Shown one piece after another: positions 35,821-47,554 of a stretch of 64,000 nucleotides of DNA. Origin of the DNA: Solea solea (lineage: Eukaryota; Chordata; Actinopteri; Pleuronectiformes; Soleidae); contig NC_081153.1 in the NCBI RefSeq assembly GCF_958295425.1, positions 8,588,635 through 8,652,634 of the forward strand, given 5' to 3'. The notes beneath the pieces were generated by a model that ran no database searches, was not told where the DNA came from, and saw only the letters and a list, made by a program, of their open reading frames with translations. How positions within the stretch are numbered: the first letter of the stretch is position 1; the number at the start of each line of letters is the position of its first letter. A program made the position numbers and the translations under genes.

Positions 35821-36035
35821 GTCAGTGTGTCTGTGGATTATGTTGTTTGGGAGTTGATTTTGTGCTGAAAATTAATCAATAAATATTATAATAATAATAA
35901 TAATAATAACAATAACTAATACACTTTTAAGTTGGTATATTACTGTAACTGGTTCTTCCAAAATCTTAATATGTGACAAAAAGAGACTTCAGTGTTTATT
36001 GACCTTTACATTTTCTGGAACTCACTTTTTGGTGT

Positions 36036-36125
36036 TCATTCATTCATTCATTCATCGTCTACCGATTTATCCTCCACATGAGGGTGAATGGCATGGTCAC
36101 ATCCTGGACAGGTCACGTTCAATTT
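36036..36125 (+). mobile_element. teleost interspersed-repeat fragment
   Basis: A (CATT)n run leads to CATCGTCTACCGATTTATCC, TCCACATGAGGGTGAATGG and CATCCTGGACAGGTCACG. These are phrases of a widespread fish repeat that I recognise but cannot name with certainty. Confidence 0.55.
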
Positions 36126-36374
36126 CATAATTATGACTTAGTATCTCATGATTTTTTTTGATTCTTTTTTCCCACAGACGGCAGAAACAAGCTTCTATAG
36201 GAGGATGTGCATGAAGTGTGTTTGCTGTGTTCAAACTCCAAACAAAAGAAGACGGTAAGAGAAAGTTATAAATTATAACCCATAAGAGAGGTTAGGCTAT
36301 GACATTATCGTTTTCCGAAAATTGTGTATTAGTTGTACATCCAGTTAACTTAATCCCAATCTGAGTATTTTATA

Positions 36375-36475
36375 TTTCCCCACACACACACAGTCGAAGT
36401 GGAATCCGAACCTGTGACCTTCTTGCTATGAGGCAACAAAGCTAGCCCCTGCTTCAACACATGACCCTGTCTTCC
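36375..36475 (-). mobile_element. tRNA-derived SINE fragment, inverted
   Basis: On the minus strand it reads GGGGCTAGCTTTGTTGCCTC, then ATAGCAAGAAGGTCACAGG and TTCGGATTCC, the tRNA-like head and B box of the common fish SINE. Confidence 0.6.
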
Positions 36476-37694
36476 GATTAATTTTAGACAAATCACATCT
36501 TAAATTCTTGTTTGCTTGTCATGAAAAACTTTGTGAATGCAGATTTAAATTTGATTTTGTTTCTTATGCATTTTCATCCGTTTTTACTTTCACTCATTTT
36601 AATATTGTACTTTTAATCAACTTGCTTGTTTCATTTTTAACAGTTCTCTTACCTGATTATGACGATAACGCACTTTGTAACACTATTCAAAACGTTTCCA
36701 TATAAATTGTTTATTATTACATCATTATTATTATTACTGTTGTTATTTAAAAAAGGAACATGTTTATTAGCACTTTCTTGTTGAAGCAGGGAGCAGTCAC
36801 ACAGGTCAGAGAGTTGATGCCGTGAACTCAAAGCAGTTTACACTTTGTCAGCTCTTCACACGCTGATTTATTTGTGAACATCACCACAATATCAACACTG
36901 ATCAACACATAAGTCTCGTCTTTCTCTAATGGTTGAAACCTTACGGCAGTGCGTGAAATATTATGGTTCACTCAGCGCCTCTCGATTGAGTTTTATTTGT
37001 TGAAATAATGTTAAAATGTTCTCTGTCCAAACTGTGTCTCTGGCGCCGCCGTGACACACACTGATGACAAACACATCTGTACATTCAGAACCTTTAAAAA
37101 CGCACAACACTGTGTGCAAAAGTCTCAGGCCACCGTTAGATTTGTTGTTTTTATCAAAAATAATAGAATGACCACACAGTGACATCACTTGAACACTTTA
37201 ACAAACCGGGAACCTGAAATGTTTGCATTTGCAAGACGTGGTGATGTGTTAAGATGTCGCTGAGATTAACATCTGAACCTAAATGGGACTGAACCATGTC
37301 CAACCATAATCTGGATGAAACAGATGTAATTTCTTACATTGCTTTAGCCCATTATTACAGAGTAAATATGGGAAACATGAGTGCCGTTTTTATAATAAAG
37401 CATATTTAGTCTCACCCACTCTTACACTCCCAACAACAGCAGCACGACCCCGACTCTCTTAAACCTGGAGAGGAACCTAAATTCATAAGGATGCACCGAT
37501 ACCGACAGTGAGCTGAGCAGCAGTAAGCAGATGTGTCGCAATAACTCAGCAGTTTGTAAAGACTTAAGAGACTGTAAAGACACGAAAACACAGGAACATG
37601 ACATCACAGGAAAGGATTTGCCACTAAATATTAAGCTTTATTCATTTAAATCAAATTCTTTTTGAAAGGGGACTGTAAATGTTTAAGCGGTAAT

Positions 37695-37862
37695 GGTATT
37701 TTCCTAATTAATTGAGTATTGGTTTGGTCCAGAAAATGTTGAAAAATGGAAATGACGTTCTCAGATGTTTTTCAGTAATCATTTTTGACCCCACTAAAAC
37801 AGAATAATCATTGATCGAAATAATTTAATTGATTAATTAAATAATCGTTGCAGCCCTGATTT
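37695..37862. repeat. dispersed repeat, family 'AATTAATCG' (copy 4)
   Basis: CTAATTAATTGAGTATTGG, CCAGAAAATGTTGAAAAATG and AATCGTTGCAGCCCTGA are family landmarks. GCAGCCCT marks the element's end. Confidence 0.65.
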
Positions 37863-38350
37863 TGTTCAGTCAAAATGAAGTAAATAAAATTAGTTTAACA
37901 TTATTTTTTGCTGTAATTGTATTATTAAATACTAATTTAAGTAGTCGTACTTGTGGCATCAGTGCATCTCTACATGTTGACAAATATCTGCCGTGAATTA
38001 CACCAGGTTTATTCATGACATACCCGTGTTGTGTGAGTTTAACTCTTTGACCAACGTTCAGTCACATTATTCCAACCCAAACGTCTATGATGACAGAATT
38101 TGTCAGACATAAAAACAACAAAGCTGCTAGTGACCTCAGACTTTAGGTCTGGTGACCTCAGACAACCTCAGACTTTCAACACAGTGCTGTAATTTTGTTC
38201 CTCCATGTGAATTAGCAAAGAGCGGTGGTGAAGTGGGTTCTGATCCAGGAAGCATTTTAATGCCACACTAACGTGGCGCTGTCCACCTGGGGTCAGATCT
38301 CTCAGGACAGACGTTCATTTAATACCAGATGGTTTAACTTCACACAAGTC

Positions 38351-41149
38351 TCATTTCACTTTGTTTTCCTCCTCTATCACTACTATCTGGATGCCAGACA
38401 ACTGTCCGCTGGCGTCCAGCTCCAGCCCCTGAACCCCTTCAGTCTGCTCCTCCTGCATTTGGCACTGAGGCTCCTCCCCCTCGGGAGCCATTTTCACCTC
38501 CATGGCACTCTGAACGACCATGGAGGCTGCGTCTGTGCCCGAGTCTCCGCTCAGCTGCAGCTCCATCACTCCCACAGTCTGCTCCACCGGCGTCGGGTTG
38601 ATCTCGATGACCGTGTGTTCCTGACCAGATTCCACCTCGCTCTGGACTAGCATGGTGCCGTCCATCACCTGACCCTCTATGGGAACCACCTCTGTGCTGC
38701 TGCCCTGCTGGCTCAGGTGCACCAGCTCTACAGGGCTCATCATTGTCCCCAGCTGGCTGGAGTCCTGCATGGCAGCGGTGGTGCCCACCAGTGTGAGCCC
38801 CGAGGACGGGTGTAAGGTGATGGTGTCTGACTTTCCGTCTCCGGCCACCATGTAGCGAGTGAAGAGCTGTGACCCGGCGGGAAGCAGCGTGACGGTGTTT
38901 GAGGACTGGGCGAGGGAGGCAATGGGCAAACCCGCCACAGTGAAGGGCTGACCGACGGAGGACAGTGAGATGGGGGACAGGACGGTGAACTGCTGCGGGT
39001 GCAGGGTGGTCTGCTGGTTGACGGGGGAGGTCAGGAGCGTGGTGGTGGAGGCGGGTCTGTGGAGGCGAGGCCGCTTGGTTTGACGTTTGGGGGTTTTGCT
39101 TTTGGCCGGTTGTGGGCAGGAGAGAAGAGCTCGAACATGCTGCTGCTTCCTCTGCTGTTCCAGCTGCACTTCCAGACCTGCACACAGAACACAGTCAACA
39201 CCCAGTCAGTTCTGCCGGAGCTGTGAGTGCCCCCTGCTGACCCACTACATTAAAAACCAGCTCGTTAGCTCTGACTGAAAGCATGGCTGCCAGCGGAGAT
39301 ACAAGGAAAAATAGATTTGAGCCACTTAAAGGTACAGTGTGTAAAATGTAATGGTGAAGTTTCATGTTGCAGCTGAATATCCTTCACTTCACTCTTCTCT
39401 TCCAAGTGTGTTGGAGAAACAGTGTAGCCTTCAGTTAGCATCGAAGGTGGTGTTTAGTTTGTCCACTGTTGACAAGACTCGCCAAATAGAATATCTGGCA
39501 GCTTGAGTCTCCGGTTCTATGGTTGTTTTAACTGTCTTCTTGAAGAAAACAGTGAATATTTGGGGTTGAACAAGCTCCGTTCAGGCATAACGAGAGCAAG
39601 AAGAACCTCCCGGAAGGCCGTGTTTGCTGTGTACTCACTGCTGAGTGTGCTGAGGATCTGCTGCTGGCTGGGATCTGTCTGCTGCCTCCTCCTCTCCAGC
39701 ACGTTCTTCACCAAGTCCAGCAGGCCGAAGACTTGAGCCAGGTTACTGAGCACCGCCACCTCTACCAGACAGGAATCTGGGATCAGTGCGGCAATCAATT
39801 AAAGGGTCATGTGATCAGTCAGAAAGGAAAGGAACAAATTCAGCCGTTGTACATTTTATTCAGTGACGACTCTGATAGAAACCAGCAGCGGCGGCGGACA
39901 TTTTAAATTGTCCCGCTGTTGATTGTTTGTTTTTTTCATCCATCAGCTTAAAACCGGCTGTTGAATTTGTTCTTCCTCTCCCTTTATTCGTGCAAATGTA
40001 CGACTCATTTTTATTTGCTTACCTCACAAGTTCACTGCTCATTTTCCTTGATTACACACGTGACAGAGCCAGCCCTAACACTGACAACACTTTCTAAATG
40101 GACTGCGTCTGTGATTGGCTGTTATGGCTGCGCACTGTAGCTACAGCACAGGGAAAACGGAGACCATGTTCTCTATGTTCCTTAAAACGAGGGATTGAGC
40201 TCGTTTGTCTGTCTGTTTTATTGTGTTTAGAGGATGTAGGACATATTTTTATACTTATGAGGTTAGAGTTGTGGGTTCTTGTTTACATTCTCATTCAAAA
40301 GGTTTGGTCTTTGTGAACAGAAACGATAACGTAACATCATTCCTTTGTCTGAAAACAGGCTATGTGAAGCAAAACTATCAGCCCTGACTGAGAGAGCGTT
40401 TGTGCGGTATACAGCAGCAGAGCAGGGGCGGGAGGAGACTAGAAATGTTTATCCTGTCAAACTGTTGAACGAGCAGTAGAATTCACTTCTGAATCTTTTC
40501 TGTGTCTTGCTTGCTTTTATAGCTCAATGTTATGTTGCCTCTGTCTGTCTTGACATGAAACAAATCACTTCCTGTGTGCAGGAATGTTGCCAGGCATCTC
40601 AATACTGCTTATACTGACATAAATGGAGAGAGAGTTATGTGGAGCTGATAGACTTAATCAGCACGGTGGGAACTTATGTAACAATGATTTCAATCCAACA
40701 GACATTTTTCTATATATATGCTGTAAGTCTACAAACTACAGCTTTAAAACTCACATGCTGTAAGCGAGAAAATGCACATAAAGTTAAGAATCATGCAGAT
40801 CATTAGTGCTACAAAATCTACAATTGACCATAAATACACAAAGTGGACAATGGAAAGTGTTTACAATGTCTTTTCGTCGTTGTTTTAGTGGTTAACCCCG
40901 AGGGATTCAACATGGCCTAAATAGAAAAAGCATTTAAATGTAAGTGCCGTGAGGAGACAGAAATGGAACACTGCTAAATCCCTCTGAGCACAAACTCTAT
41001 AATTCACTATGTGTGTTGTTAATTATTATTTAAAAAGAAGGAAAAGGTGTCAATGAAGATTTATTCACAACTTTTTTTTTTGCTGCTGTGATGTCATGGT
41101 GAGTCTCACACACACATGCTCTGTAATGATAATGATATTCCCAGCAGAA

Positions 41150-41182
<33 letters not shown>

Positions 41183-41916
41183 GGCATCATTGTGTACCTG
41201 TGTCCTGTAAAGCAGCCAGATTCCTGAGCTGCTGGACACCGTTCAGCAGCTCCAGCAGCTCTGTGCTGATGTTGGTCACCACTTCACCCAGCAAACCCAC
41301 GTCAGCGATTCCCTTCCAGAAGTTCAATGTGTCCTCTGTGACAGACAGACGGACAGAAATGTGGCACATGTCAGTGTGTTTTTACATACGATCTTCCACA
41401 GCAGGTCTGTGCTGGCGTGCGTGTGTCTGACCTGAGATCTCGTTAGATTCCTTCTTGTCAACAGACTCCTGTGACACTGAGCTCCAGTCTGTTTTAACAG
41501 TCACAGCTTCTGCTCTGTCCTCACCCACTGTCACACCATCACCCAGAACCACCTGAGCTGCAGTTCATGAAGGAAAGAGAACATTTTCATACGTGATAAC
41601 AACAAACTATAATTCAGTCTAAGTGTGAGCATTCTAACAGATATTGTTCTCCTTACAGGCTAACAAGTCGACCACCGACATGACAGTCATCATATCAGTC
41701 CTGTTGGTTGATGTAACTGGTGTGCTCTCACCTTGAGACGATGTGGGCGTGGTCAGTCCGCTGCCGTCTGGGGGAAACCGCGTGTTATTGATGAGCAAGT
41801 CAAACTTGGTGCTGCGGCACGTGTTGGTGCACAGAGTGCTGTGCTGGTAAAAGTCCAGCTGACCTGAATCCATCATTTTTCTGGAAAGGAGAAATCATAC
41901 AGTCAGTGGTACATTT

Positions 41917-41949
<33 letters not shown>

Positions 41950-44312
41950 CGTGAGGCCTGGAATCATAATTATCATCTCATTTACAGCACAGATGTTACA
42001 GAGCAGCATGTTGTTAGTGCGTTGATATAAAGCTACACGGAATGTTTTGTCGTTTCAGATTTAACATTCACACTGTCTGTGTGTGATGGCCTACATGTAA
42101 CCTGTGATGAAGATGACTAATAGGTGAGAAGACTGAAGTCCCCTGACCTGAGCATGACTCCGCCCATCCTGATGGCTCTCTTCCAGTCTTTCAGAGTGGC
42201 CTTTCCAGAGATGTGCACAAACTGCTTGGGGCTGATGAGCTGGTCTTCATACTGGAGCAGAGAGTGTGGGTTCAGTGACTGTGACTGAGGTCAGTAACAT
42301 CAGTTTTTCCCCTTCTAAAGATGGCAAGTACAAATGTGTCCACAGTGTCTAATTTACATAATTTCCAGGACTACTACTTCCATTTTATGCATGTTTTTAA
42401 AACATATACACATAAATCTTAACTAAACGTTTGGAAAAAATTAATCTGGGGACCCAAAAAATGTCCCGTGACCCATTTGTGGGTACTGACCCAGTTTTTT
42501 GGGAAACACTGCTGTACATCAGCGTTAGATAGAGAACATGACCTCAAAGCTAAGGTCTTGAACTTCATAATGTCATAATACAATGAAGCTGATTAAGTGG
42601 TTAAGAAAAATAAAACAGGCATATAAAGCAAAAAGATAGATTAAGTGTTTTATTTTATCTTACTTCATTTTACTTGCTAGATAAAATAAGAATAGTTGTG
42701 CCGTTTTCTTTTTCCTCTAACTCATTTTGTTTGAGGTGCATTGATCAACTATTTTGAGTCTTTTTTTTCATAATTAGGACATGTTTTCTGATTTTTCAGC
42801 TTCTAATATGTGTGAATATTTTCAGTTTTTTTTGCTCCATATAACAAAGAAATCATTAAAACTGAATCATGTTGTTTTTTGGACAAAACAAGACACTTGA
42901 GAACATCATCATTTCATGGTTTGGGAAACACCGGCCAAAATTTTCAGACATTTTATGGACCAAACAACTCATCAATTATTGGAGATCAAAAAACCACTGG
43001 TGATAGGAGTGGTGTTGCACTAATTTAGTTCCTTTTTGTTTTTTAGCTTCAGCGTCTTCTTTAAAAACAATAATTAATCAACCTACCTTCACACATTTTA
43101 CGTTGATTCCTGGACACACAAATTTCTTCACAAGCAGCACAGCTTTACAGTCGCCACACGTTATGGGACAACCGAGTTCTACTTCGTCTCCGTCTGCTTT
43201 GTCTGGAGAAAAAAAAGGAAAGTAAAGATACACAAATTAAACATGAAGAGACTGTACTGTAGCAATAAAAATGCTGTCCCAACAACAACAAACAACCTCT
43301 TACCTGCATGAGCTTCGACTGCTATGACAGCTGCATCTGTTTCAGCAGATTCATCTCTGAGAAAAGACAAAAAAAATAAAGGGATAGTTCAGGTGTTCAA
43401 ACACAGCAAGATCCCCAGATATAACTGATAACTAAAATATTTTCATAATCAATTAATCCGACGATTCTTTTCTCGATTAATTGCGTACTTTCATAAAATT
43501 TCATAAAATGTTGAAAAAGGGTTACCAAACCTGGAAATGATGATCAAATGTCTTGTTTTGTCCAAAAACCAAAATCATTCAGTTTTAATGATTTCTTTGT
43601 CATATGGAGCAAAGAAAACAGAAAATATTCACGTTTAAGAAGCTGAAAAATCATAAAGCTTAACCACTCAAACTGATCAATCGATTATCAGAATAGTTGA
43701 TAATAATCACTGCAGCCCTAGACTAAAACAGTAGGCAGAATAATCTGCTACCTCCTTGGCTTCTATGCGCCTTCTCCAACTATTATTTTTTTATGTTTAC
43801 TTATTTCGCACAATAAAGAAAACGTATTTCTAAAGCTGCTGCGACACACACATTAAAAATATTGTGATAACAATAGAAGAGATTTAATGAAAAACATCGC
43901 TTATTGGCCCAAACACTCCCGATACATCTGGCAAAAGGTCCACTATTGTGCATCCCTCGTCTTTACTGCTTTATTAGGTTACCCCTCACTTAGTTTTCAA
44001 ACTGGGCCCTATGTTTAAAATGTGAGCGCAGTCTCGCGTGATCTCACGTAGTCTCACGAAGAAGAACAGACTTTGAGTGACACTACTGACTCTTACGATA
44101 ACAATCCGAGCCATTTATGATATAACTATTCATATTAATAGACATAGGACCCAGATCGAAAAATACCAGAATTCCCATTTGACGACATACCCAGTCGTGA
44201 TTGGCTGGAGTTGGAGGATGACCTGAGTCTTATTGGGGTCATTCTCCCCGTCAGCTTTCACCATCACCACCTCCCCCATGGACACCGTGACCTCGTCTGT
44301 GGTCGCCATCAT
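38351..44312 (-). CDS. gmeb1: glucocorticoid modulatory element-binding protein 1
   Basis: Nine coding exons join in frame to 585 residues: 44191-44312, 43304-43356, 43087-43202, 42148-42251, 41732-41880, 41432-41557, 41198-41335, 39639-39761 and 38351-39177. All have GT-AG borders. The protein is a nuclear DNA-binding factor that modulates glucocorticoid-receptor target genes. The N-terminus (EVTVSMGEVVMVKADG, KTQVILQLQP) is specific to GMEB1 rather than GMEB2. The SAND domain covers about residues 71-160 and carries the DNA-contact motif KDWK (118-121). A cysteine cluster follows it (LCTNTCRSTKFD). Next come the helical oligomerisation segments FWKGIADVGLLGEVV and VAVLSNLAQVFGLLDLVKNV, then KRPRLHRPAST and an acidic glutamine-rich tail. 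The start is MMATTDEV, and either methionine (44312 or 44309) could serve. The length is close to human GMEB1. Neighbouring rab42 matches human 1p35.3. Confidence 0.93.
39326..39500 (-). mobile_element. TTAA-flanked MITE in a gmeb1 intron
   Basis: Starts TTAAAGGTACAGTGTG. The interior CAGCTGAATATCCTTCACTT and GTAGCCTTCAG is the reverse of the copy at 54600-54650. It lies between the last two gmeb1 exons. Confidence 0.7.
41152..41181. repeat. (GT)n microsatellite beside a gmeb1 splice donor
   Basis: About fifteen GT units. On the gmeb1 transcript this reads as (AC)n beginning 16 bases inside the intron after the exon at 41198-41335. Confidence 0.95.
41920..41949. repeat. (CA)n microsatellite upstream of a gmeb1 splice acceptor
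   Basis: About fourteen CA units, which read as (GU)n on the gmeb1 transcript and end about 40 bases before the exon at 41732-41880, the second SAND exon. Confidence 0.95.
42735..42990. repeat. dispersed repeat, family 'AATTAATCG' (copy 5)
   Basis: CCATATAACAAAGAAATCAT, TGTTTTTTGGACAAAACAAG and TTTTATGGACCAAACAACTC are shared with the next copy at 43425. Both lie in gmeb1 introns in opposite orientation. Confidence 0.7.
43425..43725. repeat. dispersed repeat, family 'AATTAATCG' (copy 6, the fullest)
   Basis: Runs from AATCAATTAATCCGACGATT through GTCTTGTTTTGTCCAAAAAC and AAGAAGCTGAAAAATC to ACTGCAGCCCTAG. It is the most complete copy in the window, about 300 bases and non-coding. Confidence 0.75.
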
Positions 44313-44694
44313 GCTAAGAGTAGTCTCGACAGAGAGGCTGCTTTCACGGGACAGCTGTCCAGGAGTGTGTTCATCTGAAAAAAAAGAGGGCAAATAATGA
44401 AAGGTGAACGTCTAAGATAAAAACCTGCCAGCGGACAACCTTTTCTTAGAATACGGAGACATTTGTCAACCACTCACTCTCCGCCCTCAGAGTCCATAGA
44501 GATAATTGATGTTTTTAGCTCGTGAAAACACAGGAGGTGCTGGTCTACTGTTCTAAATAAGCATCTAATCAGACACTACTTTTTTTATATTAAATACACC
44601 CCTAGTCAGTAATTCATGCAAATTCATTTCAAATAACCAGGATGATCCCTTTGACTAAAACTACAACTACAAACTTACAATTAATGAGTTTAGT

Positions 44695-44726
44695 GCCATT
44701 ACACTACGTCAATGTAGTGTAATGGC
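44695..44726. repeat. perfect 13 bp inverted repeat
   Basis: GCCATTACACTAC and GTAGTGTAATGGC are separated by six bases. The repeat lies between the gmeb1 first coding exon and its promoter. Confidence 0.9.
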
Positions 44727-45169
44727 AAACTATCGTGATCCATATCAGGATATAAATTGTGACAAGAACAAATTTGTGCAACATGTAAAGATTAATTTAC
44801 AGCCTGTAACACCCAATTTCATTTTTTTATTTGGTTAATGAATCATTTCCAAGAGATGTTTGGTAAATGTATTATTATTAATTAAACGATTAATTAACTA
44901 TAAGTAGATGTAAGTAATAGAAGTTGAGACAAATGCAAAATAGACATGTAAACATATTATTTTAAATATAAAATATGATTATTATATTAATCAACTGTTT
45001 TATGAATTGTGCATTGTTCAAGTAATTTTGTTCTTTAAAAAAAACACGATAAATTCAGTATTGATATTTCATACTTTTCTGTTTCTACATGTTTATTTTG
45101 CATTTATCTCATATCTTCTATTATTTATATCTACTATAGGGCCGAAACTATAGTATAAATTTATATTTA

Positions 45170-45290
45170 GAACTATTTTGATAATCGATTAATCTGTTTG
45201 CTTTTTGCATCATTAAAACGAGATTTCTCTGACCTTTCAGTTTCTTAAATGTGAATAATTTTTATGTTTCTAAATATAAAATATGAGATA
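45170..45290. repeat. dispersed repeat, family 'AATTAATCG' (fragment)
   Basis: TTGATAATCGATTAATCTG and CAGTTTCTTAAATGTGAATA are family phrases. The fragment lies in the gmeb1 5' UTR intron. Confidence 0.5.
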
Positions 45291-45699
45291 AATGCAAAAT
45301 AAACATGTAGCCTAAACAGAAAAATTTAAATATATTAAATGATATATATTTTTAACTCTTAAAAGAGACTTGTTTATTTCAAATAATTTGAAATTAAGGC
45401 TCCTGTGATGAGCTCTTTTATCACCAGACCACACTCGTCTTATCTCGTTTAAATTAATCCACCCGCTTTTTTTCTTTTCTTTTTTTTTTAAGGGTCAACT
45501 TTAGCGCAAAAGTGACAACGTAAGTGCGACAATTTCAAGAAATGAGAGCCGCAATTACGTGGTTTATCGAGCCACCGCTGAGTGACGCGGGATAAAAACA
45601 GCCCGCTCACATTCACGTTTAAACGCTATAGTTGAATTCACAATGAATGCGTGTATTTTAGTAAAGTTGAGCGGGGTTTTCTCAAGGCGTCCGTGGGCA

Positions 45700-46250
45700 G
45701 CGGAGCTCACTCGGCTCATCAGCGGCGATACAAGCAGCCATTGTGGCTCACGCACAAGGGCGTAACTCGAGAGTAGCGTGAATATGGGTGACAACGTGAA
45801 CTATAGTGGCCCACGCAGGTTTGGCTCGGCACTTAGAATGTGGCGGTTACGTGCCGCTCGACTATGAACCGTACGTCCTTTCGTAACTGTGCATTTTAAC
45901 TCTCCGCTCCCCCTCAAAATGACGTCTCCCTGTGCGGCGGCACGTACAGCAAACAACGGCACGGCGGCGGCGCCGCTGCTGCTCCTCCATTCCGCGCGAG
46001 CCTGTCTCGCGCTGCCCCGACTCCGCTTTTTCACCCGATACCCGCGGATTAAACAACCGCCCGCCGCGTACGACCGGCTAAAATTAACCGTGAACCACAT
46101 TTGAATCGGTACATGGAGGAAATGAGCGTATCCTTACCGTTTTAAGAGGTGAAACGCATCCCTTAGATTGTGGGGAGCTGCGGCGCATGCGCACTTCCGC
46201 TCATGAAGCTTGACTTCCTGCTGATCTGTGCCCGCTCTTGTGAACCAGAA
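45700..46250 (-). promoter_or_regulatory. gmeb1: gmeb1 CpG-rich promoter with NRF1 and ETS sites
   Basis: GC content and CpG density rise sharply from about 45700 to 46200 against AT-rich flanks. A perfect NRF1 palindrome GCGCATGCGC sits at 46183-46192, followed at once by an ETS-type site (CACTTCCGC; AGCGGAAGTG on the gene strand). No TATA box is seen, so this is a housekeeping-type promoter. Confidence 0.7.
46138..46190 (-). other. gmeb1: probable non-coding first exon of gmeb1
   Basis: On the minus strand a donor CTTAAAACG/GTAAGGATAC lies just inside the promoter CpG block. The exon with the start codon (44191-44374) opens with a TTTTTCAG acceptor 62 bases before its ATG. A UTR intron of about 1.76 kb would join them. 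The 5' limit is unknown. Confidence 0.55.
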
Positions 46251-46764
46251 CCACTTTTTTTTCCAAATTCAACTGCATTTCACTTCATTTTAAATGACTC
46301 TGGTTTTCACTGTGTGCGAAACAAGAGTGTGTTTAATATTATACACATATTTTAATACAATACACAGCGTTTTAACGAGTTTCATGAGATAATATTGGTG
46401 TTTAATTTGTGAAACAATAGTAGTACACTGGATATGAAGCACTGAGATGTACTGGCGCTTTTTCCTTATTCAAATATTGAGACTTTACACATTGCCTTTG
46501 CTAAATGTAGGAGATTAATGCACATTTCCAGGATGTTGACTGCTCTAGTTCTGATCTATATCTAGTGTGATGTGTTTTGTGTCAGTACATGACTCTTCCA
46601 GTGGTCATGAAGACAATGCCATGTTTACAGAAAACAAGGATAAAGATCCTATATAGGGTATGATCTGTTTGCAGATAGATAAGCCCCGATGTTATTAGTG
46701 TTTCAGAAGGTATTTCATGGTTCATGAATTAATTCACGTTTCATGAGATGGTTAAGTATCATGA

Positions 46765-46945
46765 ATGCTTAAAGGTGCTTTTTTATTATACAGTTGTAGC
46801 ACTACTCTGCTCGACTCCACTCTACTCGGTTTGTTATCAGACAAGTCATATTGGTCAGAGCAGGTACCAGGAACTATCACTAATGGAAAAGAAAAAAACC
46901 CAGAGTAGAGTTCTGCCAGAACAATATACCCAATAAGGTCCTTAT
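46765..46945. mobile_element. fragment of the 'CGACTCTACTCG' element family
   Basis: TTATACAGTTGTAGCACTAC, TGCTCGACTCCACTCTACTC and GAGCAGGTACCAGGAAC parallel 6470-6520 and 27740-27800. Confidence 0.5.
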
Positions 46946-47289
46946 CTTTTTTGTTTTCAAAAAGTTTTCCATAAAAACACAGCACTGTTTCAAAAAAGTG
47001 TCTCATCAGTAGAAAATCTTGGTGGAGTATGTATGTCCAGCCTGTATATGGTGCTGTAACACTGCCACAGAAATACAACACAAATAGAAAAGAAGGAGAA
47101 ATGACATTTTGTGAGATTGCACTGGAAATTCAAGTTGGAAATTCCAACTACAAATAAAATGCAGTATTACACAAGTGCTGGCATTATGCACTAACTGTCA
47201 TGTTTCTTTTGCAGCATGAACAGACAAGCCAGCATTTTGTGCTTTGAGTTGGAGCTTTACTGCATAATGAAGACGAACAACAACCTTTC

Positions 47290-47554
47290 TGGCCTGTGAA
47301 GGCCGCCGTAGCTTCCCTAAGGAGGAGGAAACTATTGAGAGGTCAAATGATGAGAGGTAAGTGAACTCTAGGATGGTATTTATTCAGAACAACCTCCAAG
47401 CTATATTCTGGGATACTACTTGTGCATAAAAAGCAGCTAACTAGCATCACCATTGAACAGATTATCGTCACAACGACAACAACGAATGGCCACACAGCAC
47501 ATCAGTCTACAGAAACCATTAGATATAACAACATTTTACATACTGTACCTTTAA
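47290..47554 (+). mobile_element. TTAA-flanked MITE, 3' part
   Basis: Ends ACATTTTACATACTGTACC then TTTAA, the family's right terminus. GGCCTGTGAAGGCCGCCGTA near the start is also familiar from fish copies. A chance acceptor and donor near 47216 and 47356 give it an exon-like look, but no frame continues. Confidence 0.6.

Larger units (their letters stand above)
32781..38350. other. intergenic region, cdk5r1 upstream to gmeb1 3' end
   Basis: No coding exon can be supported. Contents are dispersed repeats (listed), an (AAT)n run at 35887-35910, and plain AT-rich DNA at 34240-34900, 34930-35700, 36480-37690 and 37870-38340. Two similar segments at 34620-34710 and 36170-36250 (ACAGATGGCAGAACCGAGC versus ACAGACGGCAGAAACAAGC, both followed by TGCATGAAGTGTGTTTGC) are a further repeat pair. 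Minus-strand AATAAA at 38008-38013 may end the gmeb1 message. Confidence 0.7.

Noticed and set aside
38439..39185. 248-codon frame antiparallel in codon phase to the last gmeb1 exon
   Set aside because: It is a frame-shifted shadow of the GC-rich gmeb1 exon on the same strand; the 38351-39177 frame matches GMEB1 throughout.
45801..46100. 99-codon minus-strand frame in the gmeb1 CpG island
   Set aside because: High GC content suppresses stop codons. The frame lies downstream of the presumed first-exon donor, in the UTR intron.
47216..47356. exon-like segment with an acceptor and a GTAAGT donor
   Set aside because: It merges into a copy of the TTAA-flanked MITE, and no reading frame or partner exon continues it.
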